Positions 1 through 6,602 of a DNA stretch of 6,764 nucleotides are shown in pieces; the stretch's first letter is position 1, and each line of letters starts with the position of its first letter. The notes beneath the pieces were generated by a model. It was not told where the DNA came from. It saw only the letters and a program-made list of their open reading frames with translations, and did not search any database. The translations under genes were made by a program, and so were the position numbers. The stretch is from Actinomycetota bacterium (GTDB lineage Bacteria > Acidobacteriota > Blastocatellia > Chloracidobacteriales > Chloracidobacteriaceae): assembly GCA_013298335.1 (NCBI GenBank), contig JAAFHI010000183.1:1-6764 (forward strand), written 5' to 3'.

Positions 1-42
1 TCCGTGACGAACAATCTCCTGATTACCAGAGAAACCAGGTAA

Positions 43-119
43 GCGGCCTGAAGTGAACCGGTTGGAGGGTTCACGGTGACAGGTTCCGAAACCGCGGGGC
101 GGCGATCACTTCAGGTCGC
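43..119 (+). repeat. Long imperfect inverted repeat (14-bp arms)
   Basis: Arm 43-56 pairs with arm 106-119: 13 Watson-Crick pairs and one G-U (46/116), of which 47-56/106-115 is a perfect 10-bp inverted repeat. The 49-nt interior includes a smaller hairpin, 82-85/90-93 (GGTT/AACC with a CCGA loop). A second hairpin, 53-59/68-74 (GTGAACC/GGTTCAC, 8-nt loop), competes with the inner end of the long stem. The right arm is also used by the terminator-like hairpin at 95-127, so the two folds exclude each other in practice. I do not recognise a known riboswitch or sRNA family. It could be a regulatory leader, a small RNA, or the 3' end structure of an upstream transcript. Confidence 0.5.
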
Positions 120-131
120 GCGCCCCGTTTT
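95..131 (+). terminator. Terminator-like hairpin, possible attenuator
   Basis: Bases 95-101 (CGGGGCG) pair perfectly with 121-127 (CGCCCCG). The stem continues past a bulged G120 with 102-105/116-119 (GCGA/TCGC), giving 11 pairs around a 10-nt loop. TTTT follows at 128-131, the arrangement of a Rho-independent terminator on the plus strand. It lies 172 nt before lepA. It may end an upstream gene outside the window or act as a premature terminator in a lepA leader. The T-tract is short, so efficiency is uncertain. Confidence 0.5.
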
Positions 132-224
132 CAATTGTCCGCCGATGGAAGGTTCCGGAAAAATGTCTGGCGGACGATCGGATTCGACGGTCTCAGCCCG
201 TCTCCTTTTTCTTGCCAATCGTTC

Positions 225-253
225 GTGAAAAGACCGGCCCGCCGTGCTAAGGT
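225..253 (+). promoter_or_regulatory. Weak candidate promoter of lepA
   Basis: GTGAAA at 225-230 resembles a -35 box (4 of 6 to TTGACA). It is separated by 17 bp from TAAGGT at 248-253, which is preceded by TG at 245-246 as in an extended -10 element. The -10 matches the consensus at only 3 of 6 positions. Transcription would start near 260, leaving a leader of about 43 nt. The placement downstream of the terminator-like hairpin makes sense for an independently transcribed lepA, but the match is poor and housekeeping promoter consensus in this lineage is not certain. Confidence 0.25.
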
Positions 254-302
254 GCGGATTGATTCATTTTCCCCGGAACGACCTTTTCTGACTGGCTTTC
301 AG

Positions 303-2108
303 ATGAAAACCGAACTCATTCGTAATTTCTCCATCATTGCCCACATTGATCACGGGAAGTCCACGCTGGCCGACCGTCTCCTCGAAAGCACCGGCGCACT
401 CACGCACCGCGAGATGTCGGAACAGGTGCTCGACGCCATGGACCTCGAACGCGAGCGGGGCATCACCATCAAGGCCCACGCGGTTCGTTTGAACTACAAG
501 GCGAAGGACGGGAAGGATTACGTCCTGAACCTGATCGATACGCCGGGTCACGTCGACTTTTCATACGAGGTTTCGCGCTCGCTCGCCGCTTGCGAGGGCG
601 CGCTCGTGGTGGTTGACGCCACGCAGGGCGTGGAGGCGCAGACGCTGGCGAATGCCTACCTCGCGCTCGAGAACAATCTCGAAATGTTCCCGGTCATCAA
701 CAAGATCGACCTTCCCTCCGCCGAGCCGGACCGGGTGCTAAGCCAGATCGAACAGGTCCTCGGCCTCGATCCGCTGACCGCGGTCCTGACGAGCGCGAAG
801 ACCGGTCTCGGAACGGAAGAACTGCTCGAACAGATCGTCCATATCATTCCGCCGCCGACGGGTGATTCCCAGAAGCCGCTCAAGGCACTGATGTTCGACT
901 CGTGGTTCGATCAGTACAAAGGCGTCATCGTGCTGGTTCGCATCGTGGACGGCACGCTGCGCCCCGGCATGAAAATCCGTTTCATGGCGACCGGACGCGA
1001 CTATCTGATTGAAGGCGTCGGCGTGATGACGCCGAAAGCGCGCGAAATCGGCGAACTCGGGGCGGGTGAAGTCGGATTCGTCTATTCCAACATCAAGACC
1101 GTGGCCGACGTCCAGATCGGCGACACGATTACCGAGACCGCCCGTCAGGCGACCGAGGCCCTGCCCGGCTTCATGGAAATCAAGCCGATGGTCTTCGCCG
1201 GGTTGTATCCGGTGGAAAGCGACCAGTATGAGGAACTCCGCGACGCGCTCGACAAACTTCGTTTGAACGATTCGTCGTTCTTCTTCGAGCCGGAACATTC
1301 GGCGGCGCTTGGTTTCGGGTATCGCTGCGGTTTCCTCGGGCTGCTGCACATGGAAATCGTGCAGGAACGGCTGGAACGCGAGTTCAATCTCGATCTCATC
1401 ACCACCGCGCCGAGCGTGCGCTTCAACGTCTTTCTGACCAACGGCGATGAAATCACGGTAGACAGCCCGGCCCGGTTGCCCGACCCGAGCACGATTGACC
1501 GCATCGAGGAGCCGATCATCAAGGCGACCATCATGACGGTGGACGACTTCCTCGGGCCGATTCTGAAATTGCTCGATGAAAAACGCGGCGTCCAGCGCGG
1601 GTTCGAATACATCAGCGAAAAGCGGGTGATGCTCACCTACGACATTCCGCTCCTTGAAGTGGTGCTCGATTTCTTCGACCGTCTGAAGTCGGTTTCACGT
1701 GGCTATGCCTCGCTCGACTACCATCTCAACGGATACCAGACGTCCGACCTCGTCAAACTCGACGTGCTCGTGTCGGGCGATCCGGTGGACGCGCTCTCGC
1801 TCATCATTCACCGCGAGAATTCCTACAACCGGGGCAAGGCGCTGGTTGAAAAGATGAAGGAATTGATTCCGCGCCAGTTGTTCGAAGTGCCGATTCAGGC
1901 TGCCATCGGAAACCGGGTCATCGCCCGCGAAACGGTGAAGGCGATGGGCAAGAACGTGCTGGCAAAGTGCTACGGCGGTGACATTTCCCGGAAGCGCAAA
2001 CTGCTCGAAAAGCAGAAGGAAGGGAAGAAGCGGATGAAGAAGGTTGGCCGCGTGGATATTCCGCAGGAAGCCTTCCTCGCCGTGCTGCGCGTCGGCGAAG
2101 ACGGATAG
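303..2108 (+). CDS. lepA: Elongation factor 4 (EF-4/LepA), ribosomal GTPase
   Basis: A 601-aa translational GTPase, close to the ~600 aa usual for LepA. It binds the ribosome in the GTP form; the family has been linked to back-translocation, recovery under ionic stress and 30S/initiation steps. It is cytoplasmic and peripherally membrane-associated. The G domain shows the P-loop AHIDHGKST (13-21), switch I RGIT (52-55), DTPGH (79-83, with catalytic-type His83), NKID (133-136) and SAK (164-166). EF-G-like domains follow, and then the LepA-specific C-terminal domain with the [20 protein letters not shown] block and [10 protein letters not shown] near the end. The EF-G domain IV is absent, as expected. 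ATG 303 is chosen because the family N-terminus ([15 protein letters not shown]) begins only a few residues after Met. The frame stays open upstream to a TTG at 135, but that stretch is not conserved LepA sequence. No clear Shine-Dalgarno precedes ATG 303. No lepB follows; the next gene is convergent. Confidence 0.97.
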   Translation: MKTELIRNFSIIAHIDHGKSTLADRLLESTGALTHREMSEQVLDAMDLERERGITIKAHAVRLNYKAKDGKDYVLNLIDTPGHVDFSYEVSRSLAACEGALVVVDATQGVEAQTLANAYLALENNLEMFPVINKIDLPSAEPDRVLSQIEQVLGLDPLTAVLTSAKTGLGTEELLEQIVHIIPPPTGDSQKPLKALMFDSWFDQYKGVIVLVRIVDGTLRPGMKIRFMATGRDYLIEGVGVMTPKAREIGELGAGEVGFVYSNIKTVADVQIGDTITETARQATEALPGFMEIKPMVFAGLYPVESDQYEELRDALDKLRLNDSSFFFEPEHSAALGFGYRCGFLGLLHMEIVQERLEREFNLDLITTAPSVRFNVFLTNGDEITVDSPARLPDPSTIDRIEEPIIKATIMTVDDFLGPILKLLDEKRGVQRGFEYISEKRVMLTYDIPLLEVVLDFFDRLKSVSRGYASLDYHLNGYQTSDLVKLDVLVSGDPVDALSLIIHRENSYNRGKALVEKMKELIPRQLFEVPIQAAIGNRVIARETVKAMGKNVLAKCYGGDISRKRKLLEKQKEGKKRMKKVGRVDIPQEAFLAVLRVGEDG

Positions 2109-2122
2109 TTTTTTTGCAGGTG

Positions 2123-2174
2123 AAGCGAAGTCCCCGTCCTCTTTTTTTGAGAAGAGGGCGGGGACTTCGCTTTT
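2123..2174 (+). terminator. Strong 21-bp hairpin terminator of lepA
   Basis: Arm 2123-2143 pairs with arm 2152-2172 over 21 consecutive positions, with a single G-U (2137/2158) and an 8-nt T-rich loop. The stem is GC-rich in the middle (TCCCCG/CGGGGA) and ends in AA/TT. On the plus strand it runs into TTTT at 2171-2174, the form of an intrinsic terminator for lepA. The convergent gene's stop codon begins immediately after, at 2175-2177. On the minus strand no T-tract follows the stem, so termination of the opposing transcript would rest on the hairpin alone. Confidence 0.85.
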
Positions 2175-4253
2175 CTATTTGTTCGTGGCCTGCGGCGCGA
2201 CGACAGTGAAGTCGAGCCACTGGGTCGCGGTCTTTCGTTTCGAATCGGTCTGGTAGAGGTCGGTCACGGTCACGAGGGCCGAGTATTCGCCGGGTTCGAA
2301 ATCGGAACTGAATCCGATGGCCCTTGAAAGTTCGAGGACGCCGGAGGGGGTGGGCGGGACGTTGAAACTGTTGCCCGCGTACATTTCCTTTCCGTCCTTG
2401 AACAATTTGATCTGGGCCGTCACGGCGGGCTGTTTGGTCTGCGGATGGACGACCGGGTTGTAGACGAAGCAGCTTACTGAGAGTCCGCCGTCCTGTGCGA
2501 ATTCCCGGACCGCCGGGCTGGCGCTGGGGGCGTCGGACAGGGTGAGTTGGGCCGAACTGTTGGGGGCCGTTCGACTTTCAAGACCGGTCAGGACCAGACC
2601 GGAAAGGGCGACCCGGTCTTTTTCAAGTTTTGGAATCTGAATGAACTGGCTTGCCGAACCGATCCGCGAAGTGGCCATATCCTTGACCGCGGCGCGTATC
2701 TGAAAGGCCCCGCTTTTTGGGACCGGCAGATCGAGGGTGAAGACGAAGCCGTTCTTCAAGGCGGCTTCGAATGTTTTTCCTCGCAGCCGAAGGGTTTGGG
2801 TTCGACCAATTTTTTTCAGGATTTCGCCGTTGTCATCGAACAGCATCGAATAAATGCCAACCTCCGCGCGTTTCCAGCCGTCCGGTTCATCCACGAAGGT
2901 GAGATCGTTGGCGTCGAAGTAAATGAACGACCGAATGGATCCAGCCTTTGAAGTTTGGTCCGGCGGCGAATCCTTGAGGAAGGCCGTGGTGAGCCGCGTT
3001 CTGACCTGGTTGGTTCCAAACGGAGAGGCCAACGCGGCGACCAGCTTGTATTCCGGCGTTTCCTGTCGTTGAAGTTCCTCATCGCTCACCGCGCGAAATC
3101 CTTTACGCGTGGTCACCGTCAGACCGGGGCGCTTGACGCGGACGGTGAGAGGAATGAACGGTCGGTTTCCCCCTTTTGAATCAAACCGATCCTGGTCGGG
3201 AACGTAGCCGATCAGATAGTACCCGCTTTCGCGCTCCACCACCGTCCGGAGTCCGAGGGCAAGATCGTTATTGTTTCGGAAGGCTTTCCCCCCGGTTTCC
3301 TTGGGAAGCAGAATGAGACCATCCTTTTCGGGGTCGATGACGCTTGAGACACCCGATGGGTCAACGCTGCTGATGATGACCGAGGAACGAACCGCCAATT
3401 CGGTAATTCTCTGAAATTGGTCAAGGCCAAGTCCGCCAACCGAATCCAGCGGGCTGGTTTCGGTTTTGGGCGTTATCCCCGAATCCGTCTTTTCCCTGCG
3501 GGAGGCGATGCCCGGATTCGCTCCGCTGGACAGGTCAGCTTGCGAATATCCCCTTTTCAGTTGCGGAGAGATCAGGACCACGAGCTTCCGACCTGGGACG
3601 GATTTGAGGTTTCGGATGGTCTGTTCCAGGACGGACAACACCGGCGAATTTTCATTCAGGAGAAAAGGGGTGATCTTCTCGACGGATGCCCTCAGAACCC
3701 GCTGGTCATTGGTCAATTGTTGCAGGACGCCGGTACCCGACTTGGTCCGCAAAATGGCGACCAGATCGTTGGGCCCGATTTGCGTGTCAATGTATTGGTT
3801 CAGAGCTTTCCGTGTATAGGTTGCCTCCGGAGCTCCGAAAAAAACGTCATCCACCACAAAAACGATGGTTCGTTTGACTTGGGAAGGTTTTATCCTTGCG
3901 GGAGCGATGGGTGTGCCGGAGGAGGGTTTCACGCCTTTGGAATACAAGGTAATTGGCTCCCCCAACCTGGCGTCGACAAACGAGAAATTTGAAATCGTCT
4001 GCGGTTTTTTATCCTCGAAGATTTCAAAATCATCTGCGGTCAGATCGGTGACGATCTTTCCGTCCCGGTCGGTGACGAGGGCGTCGATCTGGACGAGGGT
4101 GGTCCCGATTTTCACGACGCCTTCCGAATCCTCGTCCTGCGTTTCTTCCGGTCGACTCGGCGCGGGCGGACTGGCGGGTGCGGGCTGCTGGGCGAACAGG
4201 GGAAATTCGGCGAAACAGAGAAGCACGAGAAACCATGCAAGCGGCTTTTTCAT
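2175..4253 (-). CDS. Secreted VWFA-related acidobacterial domain protein, downstream paralogue
   Basis: A 692-aa exported protein; biochemical role unknown. Residues 1-21 form a Sec signal peptide (MKK, hydrophobic core, LFA before QQ), with no lipobox. A Pro/Glu-rich spacer (24-44) follows, then the family's N-terminal motif VVKIGTTLVQIDALVTD...DFEIFED (46-81). The VWA-like core starts at KRTIVFVVDD (127-136), includes PND (161-163) and VPGRK (219-223), and ends at KETGGKAFRNNNDL and SGYYLIGY (343-350) with KVKRPGLTV-type strands (372-386). The classical MIDAS DxSxS is absent (DDVFF), and the SDG seen in the upstream copy is replaced by SPQ (229-231). An extension of ~300 aa follows, conserved with the neighbour. 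ATG 4253 is chosen for its signal peptide and an AAAGGAGA Shine-Dalgarno ending 6 nt upstream; an in-frame GTG at 4295 lacks one. It is probably co-transcribed with the upstream paralogue. Confidence 0.9.
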   Translation of the reverse strand: MKKPLAWFLVLLCFAEFPLFAQQPAPASPPAPSRPEETQDEDSEGVVKIGTTLVQIDALVTDRDGKIVTDLTADDFEIFEDKKPQTISNFSFVDARLGEPITLYSKGVKPSSGTPIAPARIKPSQVKRTIVFVVDDVFFGAPEATYTRKALNQYIDTQIGPNDLVAILRTKSGTGVLQQLTNDQRVLRASVEKITPFLLNENSPVLSVLEQTIRNLKSVPGRKLVVLISPQLKRGYSQADLSSGANPGIASRREKTDSGITPKTETSPLDSVGGLGLDQFQRITELAVRSSVIISSVDPSGVSSVIDPEKDGLILLPKETGGKAFRNNNDLALGLRTVVERESGYYLIGYVPDQDRFDSKGGNRPFIPLTVRVKRPGLTVTTRKGFRAVSDEELQRQETPEYKLVAALASPFGTNQVRTRLTTAFLKDSPPDQTSKAGSIRSFIYFDANDLTFVDEPDGWKRAEVGIYSMLFDDNGEILKKIGRTQTLRLRGKTFEAALKNGFVFTLDLPVPKSGAFQIRAAVKDMATSRIGSASQFIQIPKLEKDRVALSGLVLTGLESRTAPNSSAQLTLSDAPSASPAVREFAQDGGLSVSCFVYNPVVHPQTKQPAVTAQIKLFKDGKEMYAGNSFNVPPTPSGVLELSRAIGFSSDFEPGEYSALVTVTDLYQTDSKRKTATQWLDFTVVAPQATNK

Positions 4254-4258
4254 CGGGT

Positions 4259-4266
4259 GTCTCCTT
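4259..4266 (-). promoter_or_regulatory. Strong Shine-Dalgarno that fixes the start at 4253
   Basis: The minus strand reads AAAGGAG A just ahead of CACCCG and ATG. This purine-rich match to the anti-Shine-Dalgarno sequence, with about 7 nt from GGAG to the start codon, supports ATG 4253 over the in-frame GTG at 4295, which would place 14 basic, non-signal residues before the signal peptide. Confidence 0.8.
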
Positions 4267-4312
4267 TGGCGAGGCGGTTTTCGGGCAGGTGTCACCAGGA
4301 AATCCCCGGAAA

Positions 4313-4344
4313 CGGGAAAGTTGTTCCCGAACGGTCGTTCCCGA
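4313..4344. repeat. Clustered inverted and direct repeats between the paralogues
   Basis: CGGGAA (4313-4318) and TTCCCG (4324-4329) form a 6-bp stem with a 5-nt loop. GAACG (4329-4333) and CGTTC (4336-4340) form a 2-nt-gapped palindrome. GTTCCCGA occurs twice in direct orientation (4323-4330 and 4337-4344), 14 bp apart, and GTTCCC recurs at 4366-4371. On the minus strand these read GGGAAC, ahead of the downstream gene. They could be protein-binding half sites or simply compensating arms of mRNA hairpins. No clear -10/-35 pair is visible beside them. Confidence 0.45.
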
Positions 4345-4357
4345 TGTTCTTCGGACG

Positions 4358-4391
4358 GTCCCGGCGTTCCCTGAGCGGAAACGACCGGGAC
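4358..4391 (-). other. Large hairpin just past the stop of the upstream paralogue
   Basis: GTCCCGG (4358-4364) pairs with CCGGGAC (4385-4391). Inside it, 4365-4371 pairs with 4377-4383, separated from the outer stem by a bulged base at 4384, around a 5-nt loop. In minus-strand RNA all 14 positions pair, one as G-U; in plus-strand RNA that position is a C-A mismatch. The only T-run (4393-4397) follows on the plus strand, not on the minus, so this is not a textbook terminator for the gene ending at 4405. It may stabilise a processed 3' end, weaken read-through, or act in a Rho-dependent context. Confidence 0.5.
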
Positions 4392-4404
4392 ATTTTTGCG
4401 ATGG

Positions 4405-6522
4405 TTATCGGTTTGCCGACCCTACGATGGTGAAGTCGAGCCACTGCCGGGCGGTTTTGCGTTTTGAATCGTTCTGGTTGAGGTCCGTGACCGTGACGAG
4501 CGCGACGTACTCGCCCGGTTCAAGGGATTCAGCGAGGGTTATGGCCCGGTTGAGTTCAATCGTGCCGTCGGCGGAAAAGGGAACTTGGAATTCCTTCCCC
4601 GAATAAATTTCCTTTCCTTCGCGGAACAGCTTGATCTGCGCCTTGATGGAAGGCTGTCTGGTTTGGGGATGGACGACCGGGTTGTACACGAAACAACTGA
4701 TGGAAAGTCCGCCGCCGCGAACGAACTCGCGCACCGCCGGGCTGGCGCTCGGTGCTTCCGAAATGACGAGTTGCGGCGCGGCGTTCGGCGCGGCCTTGCT
4801 TTCAAGTCCGAGGAGCACGAGGCCCGAAAGGGAGAGCCGGTCCTTTTCAAGTCTGGGTGTTTCGATGTACTGGCTGGCGGAACCGATTTTTTGACTGGCG
4901 TTGTCCCGGACCGCGGCCCGGATCTGGTAGGCCCCGGCTTTGCGGACCGGTATGTCCAGCGTATAGACCAGCCCGTTCTTGCGGGCATCCGCGAGCGCTT
5001 TCCCCCGCAGGCGGATGTTCTGGGTGCGACCGACCCTTTCGACCAGGCCGCCGTTGTCGTCGAAAATCATGGCGAACAGCCCGACTTCCGCCTTCATCCA
5101 GCCATCGCCGTCATCCTGAAACGTCAGGTCCGAGGCGTCATAGAACAGCAGCGAGCGGATAATCGCATTCGGTTTTCCGTCCGGGCCGTTTTCGTTCACG
5201 AACAGGGACGTCAACTGGACCTTGAGGTCGGAGGTTTTGAACGGCGACGCGAGTGCCTCGACCAGTCTGGTTTCCGGCGTCTTCGTCCGGGTGAGTTCGG
5301 CGTCGGTGACGGCCCTGAAACCTTTACGAGAGCGAACAGTCAGACCTGACCGCTTCACCTTGACCGAGATAGACCGGTAACGGTGCAACCCGTTTTTTTC
5401 GGCCTTGAAGATCTCTTCGTCCGGCGAGTATCCGATCAGGTAGTACCCGCTTTGATCGTTGAGGATTTTCTGGAATCCGGCGCTGAAATCATTCGTGTTG
5501 CGGATGGGGATGCCGCCGGTTTCCTTTGCGAGGGCCAACAGGCCGTCCTGGTTTGCGTTGGCCGTCTGGCGAATGGTGGTGAGTTCCTCGACCGGCTGGT
5601 TGGGGCGAAAGGGAATCTGATTGCCGAAGCGGTCAAACTGGTACGGGCGGGTGGTGGCCGAATCGTAATTCAACGACTTTTGCGCCTGCGAGTGAAACGT
5701 GTTGATGACCACGGAGGAGCGATTGGCCTGATCGACGAGTTGCCGGAATCGTTCGAGCCGCGAGTCACCGGTGGATTCGAGCGGAATGCCGCCGACCGGG
5801 AAAAAGCCTTCGTTGAGCGTCAGACCATCCGAAACGAAAATGATCGACTTTCTGCCGGGCACTTTCTGAAGGCTCTTGATGGCGTTGGAAAGCACCGGGA
5901 AAGCAGAGAAAAACGTTTGGTTAAAGTCTCTTGCAAAGTCCCTGGGATAGATCTTCCTGATTCCTGCCAGCAGGAATTGCCGATTGTTTGTGAGTTGCTG
6001 GAGAGTACCGCTCCCGGAGCTGGTCCGGATGATCGACACCAGATCGTTGGGACCCATCTGTTTCTCGACGAATTGAACCAGCGAGCGGCGGATGAACTCG
6101 ACGTCCCCGACCCCGATGCCGAGGTCATCCACGACGATCACGATGGTCCGTCTGACTTCGTCCGGCTTCAGTTTGCGCGCAGTGACCGGCGCGTTCGGGT
6201 CCGTGGCGGCGGGTTGGGGGCCCGCGTCCAGTGTCGGCGCAACTTCGACGAAGGAAAAGTTGGTGATGTCCTGCCGCTTTCCGTTTTCGGAAATTTCAAA
6301 ATCCTCGGCTTTCAGGTTGCGGATGATTTTTCCCGAACCGTCGGTCACGACCGCGTCAATCTGGACGAGCGAGGTGCCGATCTTGACGACCCCTTCGGCA
6401 TCGTCTTCCGGTGGCGCGTTTGATTTCGGCGGATCGGTTGGCGTGGGTGACGGTTGTTGGGCAAACAGCGTCGAACTTGTCAGGCAAAGCAGAGCCAGCG
6501 CAAAAGACAGCGTCTTTTTCAT
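4405..6522 (-). CDS. Secreted VWFA-related acidobacterial domain protein, upstream paralogue
   Basis: A 705-aa exported protein, paralogous to its downstream neighbour; function unknown. A Sec signal peptide covers 1-21 (MKKTLSF...STLFA before QQ), followed by a Pro-rich, acidic spacer (24-43). The N-terminal family motif runs from VVKIGTSLVQIDAVVTD (45-61) to DFEISENGK (74-82). The VWA-like core begins at RRTIVIVVDD (124-133), includes GPND (157-160) and VPGRKSIIFVSDG (221-233), and closes with LAKETGGIPIRNTNDF (331-346) and SGYYLIGYSPDEE (358-370), then KVKRSGLTVRSRKGFRA (388-404). The usual DxSxS is replaced by DDLGI (132-136). A segment rich in Asn/Gln/Pro (285-325) is specific to this copy. 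The C-terminal part (405-705) is probably beta-sandwich (PGEYVALVTVTD, 669-680). ATG 6522 has a GGGGAG Shine-Dalgarno 8 nt upstream. VWA-like domains generally mediate protein contacts; a ligand cannot be named. Confidence 0.92.
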   Translation of the reverse strand: MKKTLSFALALLCLTSSTLFAQQPSPTPTDPPKSNAPPEDDAEGVVKIGTSLVQIDAVVTDGSGKIIRNLKAEDFEISENGKRQDITNFSFVEVAPTLDAGPQPAATDPNAPVTARKLKPDEVRRTIVIVVDDLGIGVGDVEFIRRSLVQFVEKQMGPNDLVSIIRTSSGSGTLQQLTNNRQFLLAGIRKIYPRDFARDFNQTFFSAFPVLSNAIKSLQKVPGRKSIIFVSDGLTLNEGFFPVGGIPLESTGDSRLERFRQLVDQANRSSVVINTFHSQAQKSLNYDSATTRPYQFDRFGNQIPFRPNQPVEELTTIRQTANANQDGLLALAKETGGIPIRNTNDFSAGFQKILNDQSGYYLIGYSPDEEIFKAEKNGLHRYRSISVKVKRSGLTVRSRKGFRAVTDAELTRTKTPETRLVEALASPFKTSDLKVQLTSLFVNENGPDGKPNAIIRSLLFYDASDLTFQDDGDGWMKAEVGLFAMIFDDNGGLVERVGRTQNIRLRGKALADARKNGLVYTLDIPVRKAGAYQIRAAVRDNASQKIGSASQYIETPRLEKDRLSLSGLVLLGLESKAAPNAAPQLVISEAPSASPAVREFVRGGGLSISCFVYNPVVHPQTRQPSIKAQIKLFREGKEIYSGKEFQVPFSADGTIELNRAITLAESLEPGEYVALVTVTDLNQNDSKRKTARQWLDFTIVGSANR

Positions 6523-6553
6523 GGTGAGAACTCCCCAAAGTACAGGACCGGGT

Positions 6554-6589
6554 CTTCAAATGTGAAGGGACTATGACAGGTTGTCCTGT
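6554..6589 (-). promoter_or_regulatory. Leader dyads upstream of the VWA pair
   Basis: Two small inverted repeats lie between the candidate promoter and the start codon at 6522: ACAGG/CCTGT (6576-6580/6585-6589, 4-nt spacer) and CTTCA/TGAAG (6554-6558/6563-6567, 4-nt spacer). The first falls just past the expected transcription start, where a repressor operator could sit, and an ACAGGA half-site recurs at 6542-6547. Both could equally be leader hairpins. Arms of 5 bp are short enough to arise by chance. Confidence 0.3.
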
Positions 6590-6602
6590 TTCGATGGGGC
6601 AA

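Larger units (their letters stand above)
1..302. other. Gene-free region upstream of lepA
   Basis: No convincing coding sequence is visible here on either strand. Two plus-strand frames are open from the window edge for a few codons (stops at 40-42 and 54-56), so the 3' end of an upstream gene may lie in the first ~56 bases, but neither frame is recognisable and both use codons that look untypical for the window (AGA, AGG). The region holds a nested inverted-repeat system at 43-127, ending in a terminator-like hairpin plus TTTT, and a weak promoter-like pair at 225-253. The rest (about 132-224 and 254-302) shows no structure I can interpret. Confidence 0.6.
2206..6522 (-). repeat. Tandem gene duplication
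   Basis: The two VWA-related genes are direct repeats in the same orientation. Similarity runs the full length, from MKK...LFAQQP to the final QWLDFT, and is still visible in DNA: GTGAAGTCGAGCCACTG occurs identically at 2206-2222 and 4430-4446, at matching 3' positions. By eye the C-terminal ~145 residues are about two-thirds identical, whereas the linker after the VWA core strands (roughly 235-330) is unrelated in length and sequence. This points to an old duplication followed by uneven divergence. Confidence 0.85.

Noticed and set aside
1..56. 3' end of an upstream coding sequence in frame 1 (stop 40-42) or frame 3 (stop 54-56)
   Set aside because: Too short to recognise, with rare-looking codons in both frames. 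A minus-strand frame from GTG 74 is also open to the edge but has no ribosome binding site. None can be supported.
43..127. H-type pseudoknot formed by 43-56/106-119 together with 95-101/121-127
   Set aside because: Only one base (120) would have to span a 14-bp stem, which is sterically implausible. Alternative folds are the better reading.
135..302. N-terminal extension of LepA from TTG 135
   Set aside because: The added 56 residues do not fit the LepA family, whose N-terminus begins a few residues before [15 protein letters not shown].
303..2108. A lepA-lepB operon
   Set aside because: The next gene is on the opposite strand and encodes a VWA-related protein, not signal peptidase I.
2109..2115. 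T7 run right after the lepA stop as an independent terminator
   Set aside because: Only a 4-bp stem (CGTC/GACG) precedes it; the 21-bp hairpin just downstream is far stronger.
4254..4295. Extended start (GTG 4295) for the downstream VWA protein
   Set aside because: It has no Shine-Dalgarno and would place 14 residues before a normal MKK signal peptide that has its own strong ribosome binding site.
5383..6423. A 346-codon open frame on the plus strand, and another of 254 codons at 4585-5349
   Set aside because: Both lie entirely antisense to the 705-aa protein, which has a signal peptide, a ribosome binding site and a close paralogue. Long antisense frames are common in GC-rich genes, and their translations resemble no family.
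2175..6522. Lipoprotein anchoring of the VWA-related pair through Cys13
   Set aside because: The residues before Cys13 in both proteins are all Leu/Val (VLLC, ALLC), not a lipobox, and the position is mid-hydrophobic core. A signal peptidase I site after residue 21 fits better.
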